A stretch of 64,000 nt of DNA from Bacteroidaceae bacterium. GTDB lineage: Bacteria; Bacteroidota; Bacteroidia; Bacteroidales; Bacteroidaceae. Below, piece after piece: positions 27,630-35,907 of this stretch. The stretch spans positions 1 through 64,000 of the forward strand of contig JAFTYP010000007.1 in the NCBI GenBank assembly GCA_017461345.1, in the 5' to 3' direction. The notes below the pieces were generated by a model. The model was given only the letters and a program-made list of their open reading frames with translations. It had not been told where the DNA came from and did not search any database. Both the position numbers and the translations under genes were made by a program. Every line of letters begins with the position of its first letter. The first letter of the stretch is position 1.

Positions 27630-28028
27630 ATGAAACAACTTTCCATTTTCATAGAAAATAAGCAAGGCACGCTCCTTACGGTGCTTAATGTTCTAAAGAG
27701 TGCAAGCATACAGATTATAGCATCAACCATCTCCGACACGCAGGATTTTGGTATTTATCGAATTATCTGCGACGACCCCGAACGTGCTTTTATTGTTCTC
27801 GGCGAACAAGGTGTTTCCGTAACATTGACAGAGGTCTTTGCCATTCAACTTGAAGACAAACCAGGTGAGGCGGCGCGTGTGCTGGCTCTCTTTGCAGAAG
27901 CGGATATCAACATTGCTTACATGTATTCGTTCCTGCTTTCCGGCAAGGGCATTTTGGTGTTCCGCACATCCGATACGGAAAAGACAAAACAACTTATTGC
28001 CGATAAATCCTTAAAGGAATTCTGTTAG
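27630..28028 (+). CDS. Tandem ACT-domain protein
   Basis: A 132-residue protein made of two ACT domains: LSIFIENKQGTLLTVLNVLK (residues 4-23) and then FAIQLEDKPGEAARVLALFA (about 69-88). ACT domains bind amino acids. It lies 46 bp after the second paaK and before a strong terminator. It likely senses an aromatic amino acid and controls the preceding enzymes; no catalytic domain is attached. The partner protein is unknown. Confidence 0.88.
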   Translation: MKQLSIFIENKQGTLLTVLNVLKSASIQIIASTISDTQDFGIYRIICDDPERAFIVLGEQGVSVTLTEVFAIQLEDKPGEAARVLALFAEADINIAYMYSFLLSGKGILVFRTSDTEKTKQLIADKSLKEFC

Positions 28029-28066
28029 AATTTCCGATTGATTCAATACGGAGAAAACCAGAAGAA

Positions 28067-28107
28067 GAGGGCGTGCCAAAACAGTTGGTACGCCCTCTTG
28101 TTTTCCT
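28067..28107 (+). terminator. Terminator of the paaK operon
   Basis: A 12-bp stem AGAGGGCGTGCC (28067-28078) with GGTACGCCCTCT (28088-28099), one G-T wobble, 9-nt loop, then TGTTTTCC. It lies 39 bp after the ACT stop. Confidence 0.85.
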
Positions 28108-28123
28108 CTTTATTCCTCGGCTG

Positions 28124-28212
28124 AAAACATCTACTGCCTAATCGTCCAACATCCTACACCTTTCTTGCCAACATTCCATGCCTTTCTTGCCAACATCCCA
28201 CACCTTGTTTTC
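28124..28212. repeat. 22-bp modular array, locus 5
   Basis: CCAACAT occurs at 28147, 28169 and 28191, exactly 22 bp apart, within units ending in CACCTTTCTTG or GCCTTTCTTG. The array is headed by GAAAACATCTACTGCCTAAT (28124-28143), which is shared with locus 2. It fills most of the 376-bp convergent gap between the ACT gene and the OmpA-like gene. Confidence 0.85.
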
Positions 28213-28327
28213 GGCCATCGCCCAGGAAGTCCGTCCGTATGCCCTAAATGCCTTTTTGTCAAAATGATAGTGTTTTTACAGAACGGTAGATTATCGTAGG
28301 TGAATACAATGTTGGCTCTTTACCTAT

Positions 28328-28372
28328 TCTATATAAAAGAAGAAGCCCCACCACAAATTGTGGCAGGGCTTC
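28328..28372 (-). terminator. Terminator of OmpA-like gene
   Basis: On the minus strand GAAGCCC and GGGCTTC (28342-28372) enclose an inner CCACA/TGTGG stem, followed by TTCTTTTATATAG. It lies 33 bp after the stop codon. Confidence 0.75.
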
Positions 28373-28404
28373 CTTTATTTGTCAGTTAATAAGTTCCGCT
28401 TCGA

Positions 28405-29475
28405 TTACTTAATAGAAACGTAAACTACACGCTGAGATTCCTGACCGGCTGCACCGTGAGCGTTAACGTCGGCAATCTTCACGCCGCGCTCTTCCAAGTA
28501 TGCCTTAACTGCATCGCAACGACGCTGAGACAACTTCTGGTTGTAAGCCTTAGCACCTTCGGGAGATGCGAAGCCATCGATGCAAACTGTTGTGCCCTTC
28601 TCGATGGTGTTCAACTTAGCCTTAGCAGTGTTGCTAAGAGTAGCCTTGTTCTGAGCGAACTCAACGGTTACACCGCTAACGTTCTTAGTAACAACCTTCT
28701 CAACAACCTTCTCAACAACTTTCTCAACGGGCTTTTCAACTACCTTCTCAACAACCTTGGTAACCTCAACAGGCTTAACCTCTGTGAAGTAGTGGTTGCC
28801 ATTGCTGGTCTTGAAGTGGTAAGTAACACCTGCTGTGATCTGACCGATAGCATTGTCTGAATAAGCACCTTCGCCGTCGCATACAACGGGCATACCCTCG
28901 CCTGAATAGCGAATGGGATCGTTGTCGCGAGAGGTCTTGAGGATTACTGCAGGACGCAGGCTAACAGTCCAAGCCTTCTTCTCGCCGAGGTTGAAGTCGA
29001 AGTCAAGACCAAACTTGAACATGCAACGGTTCAAATCGTTTGAACTTTCAGTTGTAATGCCTTCGTAGCTGGGCCAGAAGAAACGTGTGTAACCTACACC
29101 GCCACGAGCCTGAATCTCGAAGAAACGGGGAGCACCCTTATAGCCACCGAACCAGTTCATAAGGTTAACCTTAGTGTTGGCAAAAACGCTTGCATTGTCA
29201 ACAACATTTGCGCTCTTTGTTGCCCAATTCCAGTTAGTGTTGTCGTTGAAACCAGCCTGCAACTGGAATTCCAAACTTAATACAGGTGTGATACCCTTAG
29301 TGAAGTTGATACCTGCAACGCCACCATTGGGTGTGTTCCAATCATGAAGGTTTGTGCTTACGCCACCTTCAACGCCGATTGACCAATTGTCGAAAAACTT
29401 CTTGCCAGTGTATTGAGCACTAGCAGCCATTGCCATTCCAAACATAGCAACGAGTACGAGAGTAATCTTTTTCAT
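28405..29475 (-). CDS. OmpA-like outer-membrane protein
   Basis: A 356-residue outer-membrane protein. A Sec signal (MKKITLVLVAMFGMAMAASA) precedes an N-terminal beta-rich domain of about 210 residues, probably a barrel. A linker of repeated V-x-EKVVEKP units (about residues 230-262) leads to an OmpA_C domain that binds peptidoglycan, with CIDGFASPEGAKAYNQKLSQ and QRRCDAVKAYLEERGV. It tethers the outer membrane to the wall. A good promoter lies at 29559-29590. Codon use is highly biased and regular, as expected of an abundant protein. Confidence 0.9.
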   Translation of the reverse strand: MKKITLVLVAMFGMAMAASAQYTGKKFFDNWSIGVEGGVSTNLHDWNTPNGGVAGINFTKGITPVLSLEFQLQAGFNDNTNWNWATKSANVVDNASVFANTKVNLMNWFGGYKGAPRFFEIQARGGVGYTRFFWPSYEGITTESSNDLNRCMFKFGLDFDFNLGEKKAWTVSLRPAVILKTSRDNDPIRYSGEGMPVVCDGEGAYSDNAIGQITAGVTYHFKTSNGNHYFTEVKPVEVTKVVEKVVEKPVEKVVEKVVEKVVTKNVSGVTVEFAQNKATLSNTAKAKLNTIEKGTTVCIDGFASPEGAKAYNQKLSQRRCDAVKAYLEERGVKIADVNAHGAAGQESQRVVYVSIK

Positions 29476-29558
29476 TTGCTTAAAAATTGATTAACACTAT
29501 ATTAATTTGTAATTTTTTTCTCTTTTCAGTTTGCTTTAATGCAGACTATATTCCGATG

Positions 29559-29590
29559 CAAAAGTACAACTTTATTTCATTCCCTGCAAG
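29559..29590 (-). promoter_or_regulatory. Promoter of OmpA-like gene
   Basis: On the minus strand CTTG (29590-29587), 20 bp, TACTTTTG (29566-29559). The leader to the ATG is about 75 nt. Confidence 0.65.
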
Positions 29591-29671
29591 AAAAATGTTT
29601 TTTTTTGTACTTTATAGAGTATAATTATGCATTTTTTTTGTTCGTAAGCACCAAATACTATAAGTATTGGC

Positions 29672-30508
29672 TTATTTTTCTTCAATATCTACTTTGTCTC
29701 TTACTACCAGTATTGACAGTTCATAGAGTACATAAAGCGGAATGAATACAAGCATGAGCGAGAAAGGATCGCCACTTGGGGTAATGATAGCGGCGGTGAT
29801 GAGCAACACTACAATGGCATGGCGCTTGTACTCGCGCAGGAAACTTTTTTTGAGAATTCCCAGCAGACCGAGTAGCCATGCCAGCAACGGCATTTCAAAG
29901 ACAATGCCCATTACCAGGATTAGAAGTGTGAAGTTGTCAATGTAACTCTGCAAATTGATTTGATTGGTGATATTTGGGCTCAAGTTATATTCAACCAAAA
30001 AACGGAAGGTGAATGGGAATACAAACATATATCCTATTGCACAGCCCAAATAGAACATGAGGGTTCCCCCCATAAATGCAGGACGCAGATGTCTTATTTC
30101 TTCTTCAAAGAGTGCAGGTTCAATGAATTTCCATATCTCCCAAATGAAATAAGGAAAAGCAATTACGGCAGCCATTGATATTGATGTGGAAATATGTGTC
30201 ATGAATTGGCTGGCAACGTTGATGTTAATAATTTGAACATCAAAGTCGGGAGACAACTTTACTACATCACCACCAATGGCATTAAGCCATTGGTATACAA
30301 AAAACTCGTTGCTTGTCGGGGCAAGAACGAAACGGTCGAAGATATAGGGCATTGCAATAAATGTGCCTACCAAAATGACCATAAGGACACATGCACTACG
30401 GAATAGTGCCCATCTTAGTACTTCAAGATGGTCCCAAAACGACATCGCACTCTCCTGTGCCTCTTTGTCTTCAATCTGTTCAGTCTTGCTCTTGTCTTCT
30501 AACTCCAT
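29672..30508 (-). CDS. tatC: Twin-arginine translocase subunit TatC
   Basis: A 278-residue inner-membrane protein with six hydrophobic segments that recognises twin-arginine signals. The family start FWDHLEVLRWALFRS carries the conserved Glu on the cytoplasmic side, and FYLGCAIGYMFVFPFTFRFL and ITPSGDPFSLMLVFIPLYVLYE are typical. The N-terminal 25 residues are charged. It is the last gene of the minus-strand tat operon (tatA, oxidoreductase, DUF1080, isomerase, tatC), 79 bp after the isomerase with a large hairpin in the gap. No tatB is seen, which fits the minimal TatAC systems of many Bacteroidetes. Confidence 0.96.
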   Translation of the reverse strand: MELEDKSKTEQIEDKEAQESAMSFWDHLEVLRWALFRSACVLMVILVGTFIAMPYIFDRFVLAPTSNEFFVYQWLNAIGGDVVKLSPDFDVQIININVASQFMTHISTSISMAAVIAFPYFIWEIWKFIEPALFEEEIRHLRPAFMGGTLMFYLGCAIGYMFVFPFTFRFLVEYNLSPNITNQINLQSYIDNFTLLILVMGIVFEMPLLAWLLGLLGILKKSFLREYKRHAIVVLLITAAIITPSGDPFSLMLVFIPLYVLYELSILVVRDKVDIEEK

Positions 30509-30518
30509 ATTACTTAAG

Positions 30519-30574
30519 TAGGAGCCCCTCTATTTTTGTGAGTATTTTACAGACTCGCATTAGAGGGGCTCCTA
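30519..30574 (-). other. Intra-operon hairpin ahead of tatC
   Basis: Perfect 14-bp inverted repeat TAGGAGCCCCTCTA (30519-30532) and TAGAGGGGCTCCTA (30561-30574) with a 28-nt loop. It starts 13 bp after the isomerase stop and ends 10 bp before the tatC start. No T-tract follows on the minus strand, so it may act as an RNA processing or attenuation site. Confidence 0.6.
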
Positions 30575-30587
30575 TGGATAGATTGTT

Positions 30588-31475
30588 TTACTTGTTGTAA
30601 GTCGCTTTTACAAACTTTGCTGCTTTGAGGTAGTCAGCACAAACCTTCATGCCATCGAGGATGTTGGGTCTGTTGCTTCCTTCCAACTCAACAACCAGGT
30701 GCTTCAAGCCGGCTTTGTCTGCATTGTTGAAGATTGCATCAAAACCAACCATACCGCTTTCGCCGAATTCCTTGTGATCCTTGATGTGGAGCAGGGTGAA
30801 GCGATTAGGATACTTGTTGAAGTATTCCACGGGACTAACTTGACCGCGAACAGCCCAATAAACATCCATTTCATAGAACACCTTGTCGGCATCGGTATGC
30901 TGAATCATATAGTCATACCATACTTGACCTTCTACTTTGTTGAATTCGTAACTGTGGTTGTGATAACCGAACTTCATGCCGGCAGCATTAACCATCTCGC
31001 CAACTTTGTTCAAGTACTTGCAGATAACATTGGCTTCGGCAAGCGTATTGGGGAAGTTGACACCAGGATTGACAATGTACTTCATGCCTGCACGTTTGTG
31101 AGCGTCAATGCATTTTGCCCACCATTTTAGTGCTTCATCGAAGTTTCCGGATTTCAATTCCTCGTTGTTAAGATTGTGGCCAACATGGCTCGAAAGAACT
31201 TCTAAGCCTGCAGCCTCAATGTCTGCCTTGAATTGCTCTGGAGTAACACCATAAAGTTTCCCATTATCATAGTTGGCTGCTTCGATAGCTGTGTAGCCCA
31301 TCTTTGCCAACGCTTTCAATGTACTTTCATGGTTTTGAGCATATTTGTTTGGATTGCCAATGAGGTCGCGCACAGAATACATCTGGAAGGCTATCTCTTT
31401 TTTCTTGGCGTCTGCTCCAAAACTGTAACTCAGAAGTGTGCCGAATAGGCAGATGAATATAAGAACTCTTCTCAT
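30588..31475 (-). CDS. Secreted sugar-phosphate isomerase/epimerase-like TIM barrel
   Basis: A 295-residue protein of the xylose-isomerase-like TIM-barrel superfamily (AP_endonuc_2 type) with a Sec signal (MRRVLIFICLFGTLLSYSFGA). Recognisable parts are EIAFQMYSVRDLI, KMGYTAIEAANYD, the barrel segments MKFGYHNHSYEF (metal-ligand type His) and FYEMDVYWAVRG, and TLLHIKDH with the Glu of VVELEGS near the end. Members of this fold lose or use metal at the same residues, and these residues are present. It sits between the DUF1080 and tatC genes. Its role in 3-keto-sugar handling is inference from neighbours. Confidence 0.82.
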   Translation of the reverse strand: MRRVLIFICLFGTLLSYSFGADAKKKEIAFQMYSVRDLIGNPNKYAQNHESTLKALAKMGYTAIEAANYDNGKLYGVTPEQFKADIEAAGLEVLSSHVGHNLNNEELKSGNFDEALKWWAKCIDAHKRAGMKYIVNPGVNFPNTLAEANVICKYLNKVGEMVNAAGMKFGYHNHSYEFNKVEGQVWYDYMIQHTDADKVFYEMDVYWAVRGQVSPVEYFNKYPNRFTLLHIKDHKEFGESGMVGFDAIFNNADKAGLKHLVVELEGSNRPNILDGMKVCADYLKAAKFVKATYNK

Positions 31476-31501
31476 CTTCTATAATATAATAATGAATAGA
31501 A

Positions 31502-32365
31502 TTATTTAAGAACTTTGACACGGATATTGCGATACCATACTTCATCGCCATGATCTTGCATGCCGAAATAGCCTGCGTCCTTGCCACAATCCTTCATGAT
31601 CTCGAATGCAAGAGGCCAATTCTTCTCGCTGAACTTAGATGTTTGAAGCAGGTCGACCCATGAACTGTCACCCAATGTGTAACTCAATACCTTTACTCCG
31701 TTTTGATAGTGAGTTACCTTGCCGTTTTTGGCAACAATCTTTACTTTATTCCATTGGCCAGCAGGATTTGCATTCTGTGGCTTGGCAATAATCATGTCGT
31801 AAAGACTTGTGCTTTGGCGAATGCCGAGTGTTTTACCCAGTTTGGCATCGGGATGACGTTCGTTGTCGAGTACCTGACATTCGGGACAGCTAATGTAGAT
31901 AGGCTGATAGTTAAGTTTCCCACGATTGTCGATTGTCTGTGTGATGGTTAAATTGCCAGCCTTCGTTTCTTTTGTTTTGGGGGCATCATTGTTGATTGTG
32001 GCTGTTTCCTTACCAAGATAGAAAATGCCTGAATTGCCACCTTCGCTAATTTTCCATTCAATTTCGAAAACGAAATTCTTAAACTTGTGAGCAAAGATAA
32101 TGTCACCGCCTTCGCCATTAGAAGTGCGTCCGTCAAAATGCAGGCTGCCATCCTTGATGTTCCATTTGCTGGGGATGTAGTCTTTGCAATAACCACGCCA
32201 GCCGTCGAGGCTAGTGCCATCGAAAAGAACATAGTAGCCTTCTTTGTCTACTTTGAGTTTGTTGAGATCGATTTGCGGATTCTCAATGGTGACATACTGA
32301 GGCTGTGCATATGCGCTAGCAGCAAATGCCAGTGTTGTAGCAGCAAGAATATTTCTTAATTTCAT
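31502..32365 (-). CDS. DUF1080 protein, 3-keto-disaccharide hydrolase family, secreted
   Basis: A 287-residue protein with a Sec signal (MKLRNILAATTLAFAASAYA). It has the DUF1080 pattern: GYYVLFDGTSLDGWRGY, WNIKDGSLHF, FVFEIEWKISEGGNSGIFY and GYFGMQDHGDEVWYRNIRV at the end. Members of this family, now called 3-keto-disaccharide hydrolase, have a concanavalin-like fold and cleave glycosidic bonds next to a 3-keto sugar. The oxidoreductase upstream could supply such a substrate. It probably acts in the periplasm. A 117-bp gap with an AT-rich inverted repeat separates it from the oxidoreductase. Confidence 0.85.
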   Translation of the reverse strand: MKLRNILAATTLAFAASAYAQPQYVTIENPQIDLNKLKVDKEGYYVLFDGTSLDGWRGYCKDYIPSKWNIKDGSLHFDGRTSNGEGGDIIFAHKFKNFVFEIEWKISEGGNSGIFYLGKETATINNDAPKTKETKAGNLTITQTIDNRGKLNYQPIYISCPECQVLDNERHPDAKLGKTLGIRQSTSLYDMIIAKPQNANPAGQWNKVKIVAKNGKVTHYQNGVKVLSYTLGDSSWVDLLQTSKFSEKNWPLAFEIMKDCGKDAGYFGMQDHGDEVWYRNIRVKVLK

Positions 32366-32396
32366 TGTTCTTAATGTTGATGTTGTTGATAAAGAA

Positions 32397-32471
32397 AATT
32401 CATAATTTATAATTCACGGCTCATAAAGGTTTGATGGATTATTATGAGCAACGAATTATAAATTATGAATT
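32397..32471. repeat. AT-rich inverted-repeat element inside the tat operon
   Basis: Outer arms AATTCATAATTTATAATTC (32397-32415) and its perfect complement (32453-32471), 19 bp each. An inner stem GCTCATAA/TTATGAGC (32419-32426 and 32442-32449) lies within. The whole forms one long hairpin between the DUF1080 gene and the oxidoreductase. The element between nqrA and nqrB (62947-63044) has a similar build. Confidence 0.8.
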
Positions 32472-32481
32472 AAAGTGTTAT

Positions 32482-34002
32482 TTATGCGGGCATTTCGGGC
32501 AGAGCATAGCCGTTGTGATATGTCGGCTTAATGAGTTCTGCTGCGAACTGACGTGCATTAACAGGTTCTGTCCACTTCTTGTCGAATGTAGGATGACCTT
32601 CGTGAATAGAGAAGCCGTCCTTAAGCATAGAGCGAACTGTTGCATTTTCTGGAATGTTGGTGAAGCGCATGTTTTCGCCGTCCCATTCCAGAGTCTGGTT
32701 CAGGCCTTGCAAACGTGTGGCAACAACGCCCATGGCAACCATTTCGTTGAATGGTCCAGCCTCGCTGAAGTCTGAAGCGGTCTTTGTCCAGTTTTCGTTG
32801 CCTTCACGAATTTCCTTGATGGCACGAATCCAGTCGCGTTGGTGATTTTCTTTGACACGGCGGCAAACTTTAGGAGCATTAGGAACGCGTCCGCTTACCA
32901 AATATGGCTTTTCGCCGTAGCAACCTACAATCATGATGTCTTTTGTGCCATAGAAGATAGCACCGCCACCGCTGACGTTAAGGTCCTTGCCAATTGCCAA
33001 ACCTTCGGGACGGAAAGGAATGATACCGCCGTCGCTCCATGTTACAACAACTTCAGGCATTGCAACCTTTGGACGGTTGTTACGTGCAGGATATGTCAAC
33101 TTTACAACCTGTGCGCTGGGGCAGCAGTCTGACATAAGAGGAGTTGAGCTGCCTTCTGCCTTAATGGGATAGCCGAGGTCGAGAGCCTTGAAGACTGGGT
33201 GCAGGATGTGGCATGCCATGTCGCCAAGTGCACCTGTGCCAAAGTCCCACCATCCGCGGAAGTTCCAGGGGTGATAGATAGAGTTGTAGGGACGTTTTGG
33301 AGCGGGGCCGATGAATGCATCCCAGTTCAGTGTGCTGGGGATTTCGTGTTCTTCTGTGGGGCGTTCCAAGCCTTGTGGCCAGATTGGACGGTCGGTAAAT
33401 GCGTCTACGCGTGTTACTTCGCCGATTTCGCCATTCCACAACCATTCGCATGCGATGTTTACGCCTTCGCCACTTGCACCCTGGTTGCCCATCTGTGTAG
33501 CAACACCTGCCTGTGCAGCGAGTTTTGTAAGCAAGCGAGATTCATATACTGTACGTGTGAGGGGCTTTTCGCAATAAACATGCTTCTTTGCTACCAAGGC
33601 TTCTGCACTGATAATTGCGTGAGTGTGGTCTGCTGTGCCGCATACTACAGCGTCTGCTTCGTCCAGCAGTTCGGCATACATTTTCTTGTAGTCGTTGTAT
33701 ACCTTCATGTTGGGGAAGAGTTTCTTGTATTTGTCTATTACGCCTTTTGCGTACTTCTGGTCGACGTCGCACATGCCGATGAATTCGATATCGTCATATA
33801 TTTCGTCTTTTCCTTTGAATGTGATGCCGTTGATGACAGCGTGACCGCGGCCACCAACACCTACTGCGAGGATTTTAATTTTGCCGGTTTGTGCTTTTTT
33901 CTTTGACTTTGCTTTACCAAGCACGTCAGCCGGAGCCATTGCCAATGCAGCAGTTGCTGCTGTTCCTGCTTTGAGGAACGATCTTCTTGACATGTCTTTC
34001 AT
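32482..34002 (-). CDS. Tat-exported Gfo/Idh/MocA-family oxidoreductase
   Basis: A 506-residue NAD(P)-dependent oxidoreductase that is probably folded with cofactor before export. The N-terminus MSRRSFLKAGTAATAALAMA is a textbook twin-arginine signal (SRRSFLK). The Rossmann motif is KILAVGVGGRGHA, and the family catalytic motif is E145-K146-P147 in CEKPLTR. The C-terminal half has the GFO_IDH beta-sheet region with HPWNFRGWWDFGTGALGDMA, where GDMA-H supports a sugar-binding site. It lies right after tatA, which suggests it is a main client of this translocon. Paralogs act as glucoside 3-dehydrogenases or NAD-dependent glycosidases; which applies is not certain. Confidence 0.9.
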   Translation of the reverse strand: MKDMSRRSFLKAGTAATAALAMAPADVLGKAKSKKKAQTGKIKILAVGVGGRGHAVINGITFKGKDEIYDDIEFIGMCDVDQKYAKGVIDKYKKLFPNMKVYNDYKKMYAELLDEADAVVCGTADHTHAIISAEALVAKKHVYCEKPLTRTVYESRLLTKLAAQAGVATQMGNQGASGEGVNIACEWLWNGEIGEVTRVDAFTDRPIWPQGLERPTEEHEIPSTLNWDAFIGPAPKRPYNSIYHPWNFRGWWDFGTGALGDMACHILHPVFKALDLGYPIKAEGSSTPLMSDCCPSAQVVKLTYPARNNRPKVAMPEVVVTWSDGGIIPFRPEGLAIGKDLNVSGGGAIFYGTKDIMIVGCYGEKPYLVSGRVPNAPKVCRRVKENHQRDWIRAIKEIREGNENWTKTASDFSEAGPFNEMVAMGVVATRLQGLNQTLEWDGENMRFTNIPENATVRSMLKDGFSIHEGHPTFDKKWTEPVNARQFAAELIKPTYHNGYALPEMPA

Positions 34003-34038
34003 AAGATCTGTTGTTTAGTGATTAAACTTAAAGGTTTA

Positions 34039-34248
34039 TTAGTTTTGTATTTCTTCGTTCTTTTTGGGTTCGGCATTGATTTCTTGTTCAATGTCGTTCA
34101 TGCCTTTCTTGAACTGTGATACGCCTTTGCCGAGGCCGCGCATCAGTTCGGGAATTTTCTTGCCTCCGAAGAGGAGGAGGATAATGAGGGCGATGATGAG
34201 GATTTCCTGGCCGCCCATATTGCCGAGGAAGAGAAGTTGGTTTGTCAT
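34039..34248 (-). CDS. tatA: Twin-arginine translocase subunit TatA
   Basis: A 69-residue protein with the TatA layout: a short N-terminus, one membrane helix ([20 protein letters not shown]), then an amphipathic helix ([20 protein letters not shown]) and an acidic tail. FGGKKIPEL is the hinge motif. It forms the oligomeric pore for folded proteins. It opens the tat operon, 36 bp before the Tat-signal oxidoreductase. Confidence 0.93.
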   Translation of the reverse strand: MTNQLLFLGNMGGQEILIIALIILLLFGGKKIPELMRGLGKGVSQFKKGMNDIEQEINAEPKKNEEIQN

Positions 34249-34325
34249 AATATAAATATGTCTATTTTTGTATTGTTTTTTCTTTTTGTGTTTTGTTTTT
34301 GTTGTTATTTCGTGCTTTCAGCGTG

Positions 34326-34356
34326 TAAAGTTAACAAATTCGTTTGTGCTTTCAAA
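34326..34356 (-). promoter_or_regulatory. Promoter of the tat operon
   Basis: On the minus strand TTTG (34356-34353), 19 bp, TAACTTTA (34333-34326; one mismatch to TAnnTTTG). The leader to the tatA ATG is about 70 nt. Confidence 0.55.
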
Positions 34357-34406
34357 TTCTTTACTGCTGTTTTAACTTTTTTTCACACATGGGTTGTTTC
34401 AATACA

Positions 34407-34447
34407 AAGAAAAGCCCGCTGTGCGGATTGCATAGCGGGCTTTTCTT
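34407..34447 (-). terminator. Terminator of TPR gene
   Basis: Perfect 14-bp stem AAGAAAAGCCCGCT (34407-34420) with AGCGGGCTTTTCTT (34434-34447) and a 13-nt loop. On the minus strand TTTGTATTG follows. It lies 16 bp after the TPR stop and may also insulate the tat promoter. Confidence 0.85.
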
Positions 34448-34462
34448 GTTTGGCATATGTTG

Positions 34463-35875
34463 TTATTTTTTCAGGCTGCCACTCCAGAATGCTTCTTCTT
34501 CCTTCTGGCGTGCGATGTAATCGTCGTATGCCTTGCGTGCTGCTGCGTTGGCGGCTTGGTTGGCTTGAACTTTCTTGATGTTTGCCTTGAGTCGGTCGGC
34601 GGAGCCGCTGACTGTGATGTCGGCATCGCTGGCTTTGCCGCAGTATGCGATGGCTTCGTCGTACTGGCCGAGCATGGTGTAGATGTTTGCTTCCTTGAGG
34701 TATGCTTTGCCGGTGAGGTCGGCATCGTAGGCGATGGCTTTTTCGGCATAGGTCAGTGCGCCGGTGTATTGCTGGCTTTTTGTCAGGCCGTTGCAGATGT
34801 TGAGGCAGATGATGCCGCGTCTTGTGTCGCTTGATGCGAGTTCGAGTGCCTTTTCGTAGTACTCGAGCATTTTGTCGAGTTGTCCTTCTTTCTGTGACTT
34901 TTGTGCCAGACCGATGGCGCTGGTGAAAGAGGGTTGGAGGGCGTATGCGGCTTCGGCGTACTGGTAGTAGATGTCCGACTTGTCGCAATCGTTCTGCTGC
35001 ATGATGGTTAGGCTGGAGTTGAGTTTGTTGATGTCTTGCTTATAACTCTCGAACTTCTTGGTGTAGATGTTGACGAGTTGTGTGCTGTCTGCTGCTCCGC
35101 TTTGTGCGAAGGTGTATTCGATTTGTGCGAGTGGTGCGTCGTATGTGGCGAGGAGTTTTTGTGCTCTTGCTGTGTCGCCTTCGGCTTTTGCGTCTTTAGC
35201 CAGTTGGAGCATTTTTTCGCAGGCGTCTTTGCTGTCGAGATAGTCTTGCAAATATTGTTCGCGTGTGGTGTTGGGCATTGCCTTGTATATGGCGTCGCTC
35301 ACGAGGAAGAATGTCTGCAGGAAGGAGCCTGTGATTTCGCGTCCGCCGTGTTCGTTGACCATTTTGATGGCGTCGGAGAAGTTGGCGTATGATTTTCGGA
35401 GGTCGAAGTTTTGTCCGAGCACTCCGGGTGCTGTCCAGTTATAGTATTCTGCCTTGACGCTCAACACGTCGCCCAGTGTGCTTTTGGTCTTTGCGAAGGA
35501 GTTGAGTGCATCGAGGTTTTTCTGACGGAGTTCGAAGAGTTCCATCATTTCGTCGAAGTATTGTTTTTTCTTGGCGGGGTCTTGTTCTGCGTTGATGAGG
35601 TTGTAGAACATGAACGGGCCTTGTGTGTAGATGCCGTTTACGGCGAAGGGTGCGTTTTTCTTCAGCCATTGGTAGTTGATGTACATGTCCTTGTAGTCCT
35701 TGTTGCTGTTGGACTGTTGGAACATTGTGATGAAGCCTTTGGCGGTTTTGATGCTGTCTTCGTTATTGCCCATTGTGTGCGCAATACGTTCTTCCAGGGT
35801 GCTTCCTTCGAAGTTCTGTGCTGTTGCGCCTGCTGCAGCCATTGCGAGGCAGACGAATAATGTGAGTTTTTTCAT
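34463..35875 (-). CDS. Periplasmic tetratricopeptide-repeat protein
   Basis: A 470-residue exported protein with a Sec signal (MKKLTLFVCLAMAAAGATA). The body is all-helical. TPR units are clearest in the C-terminal third (GQLDKMLEYYEKALELA, YTGALTYAEKAIAYDADL, GQYDEAIAYCGKASDAD). The tail is charged (AARKAYDDYIARQKEEE). Start chosen at 35875 because a promoter lies at 35908-35937; the frame is open further upstream but that part would not be transcribed. It probably acts as a scaffold; the partner is unknown. Confidence 0.85.
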   Translation of the reverse strand: MKKLTLFVCLAMAAAGATAQNFEGSTLEERIAHTMGNNEDSIKTAKGFITMFQQSNSNKDYKDMYINYQWLKKNAPFAVNGIYTQGPFMFYNLINAEQDPAKKKQYFDEMMELFELRQKNLDALNSFAKTKSTLGDVLSVKAEYYNWTAPGVLGQNFDLRKSYANFSDAIKMVNEHGGREITGSFLQTFFLVSDAIYKAMPNTTREQYLQDYLDSKDACEKMLQLAKDAKAEGDTARAQKLLATYDAPLAQIEYTFAQSGAADSTQLVNIYTKKFESYKQDINKLNSSLTIMQQNDCDKSDIYYQYAEAAYALQPSFTSAIGLAQKSQKEGQLDKMLEYYEKALELASSDTRRGIICLNICNGLTKSQQYTGALTYAEKAIAYDADLTGKAYLKEANIYTMLGQYDEAIAYCGKASDADITVSGSADRLKANIKKVQANQAANAAARKAYDDYIARQKEEEAFWSGSLKK

Positions 35876-35907
35876 TGTTTTTATTATGGTTTTGTTGATT
35901 TCTGCTG

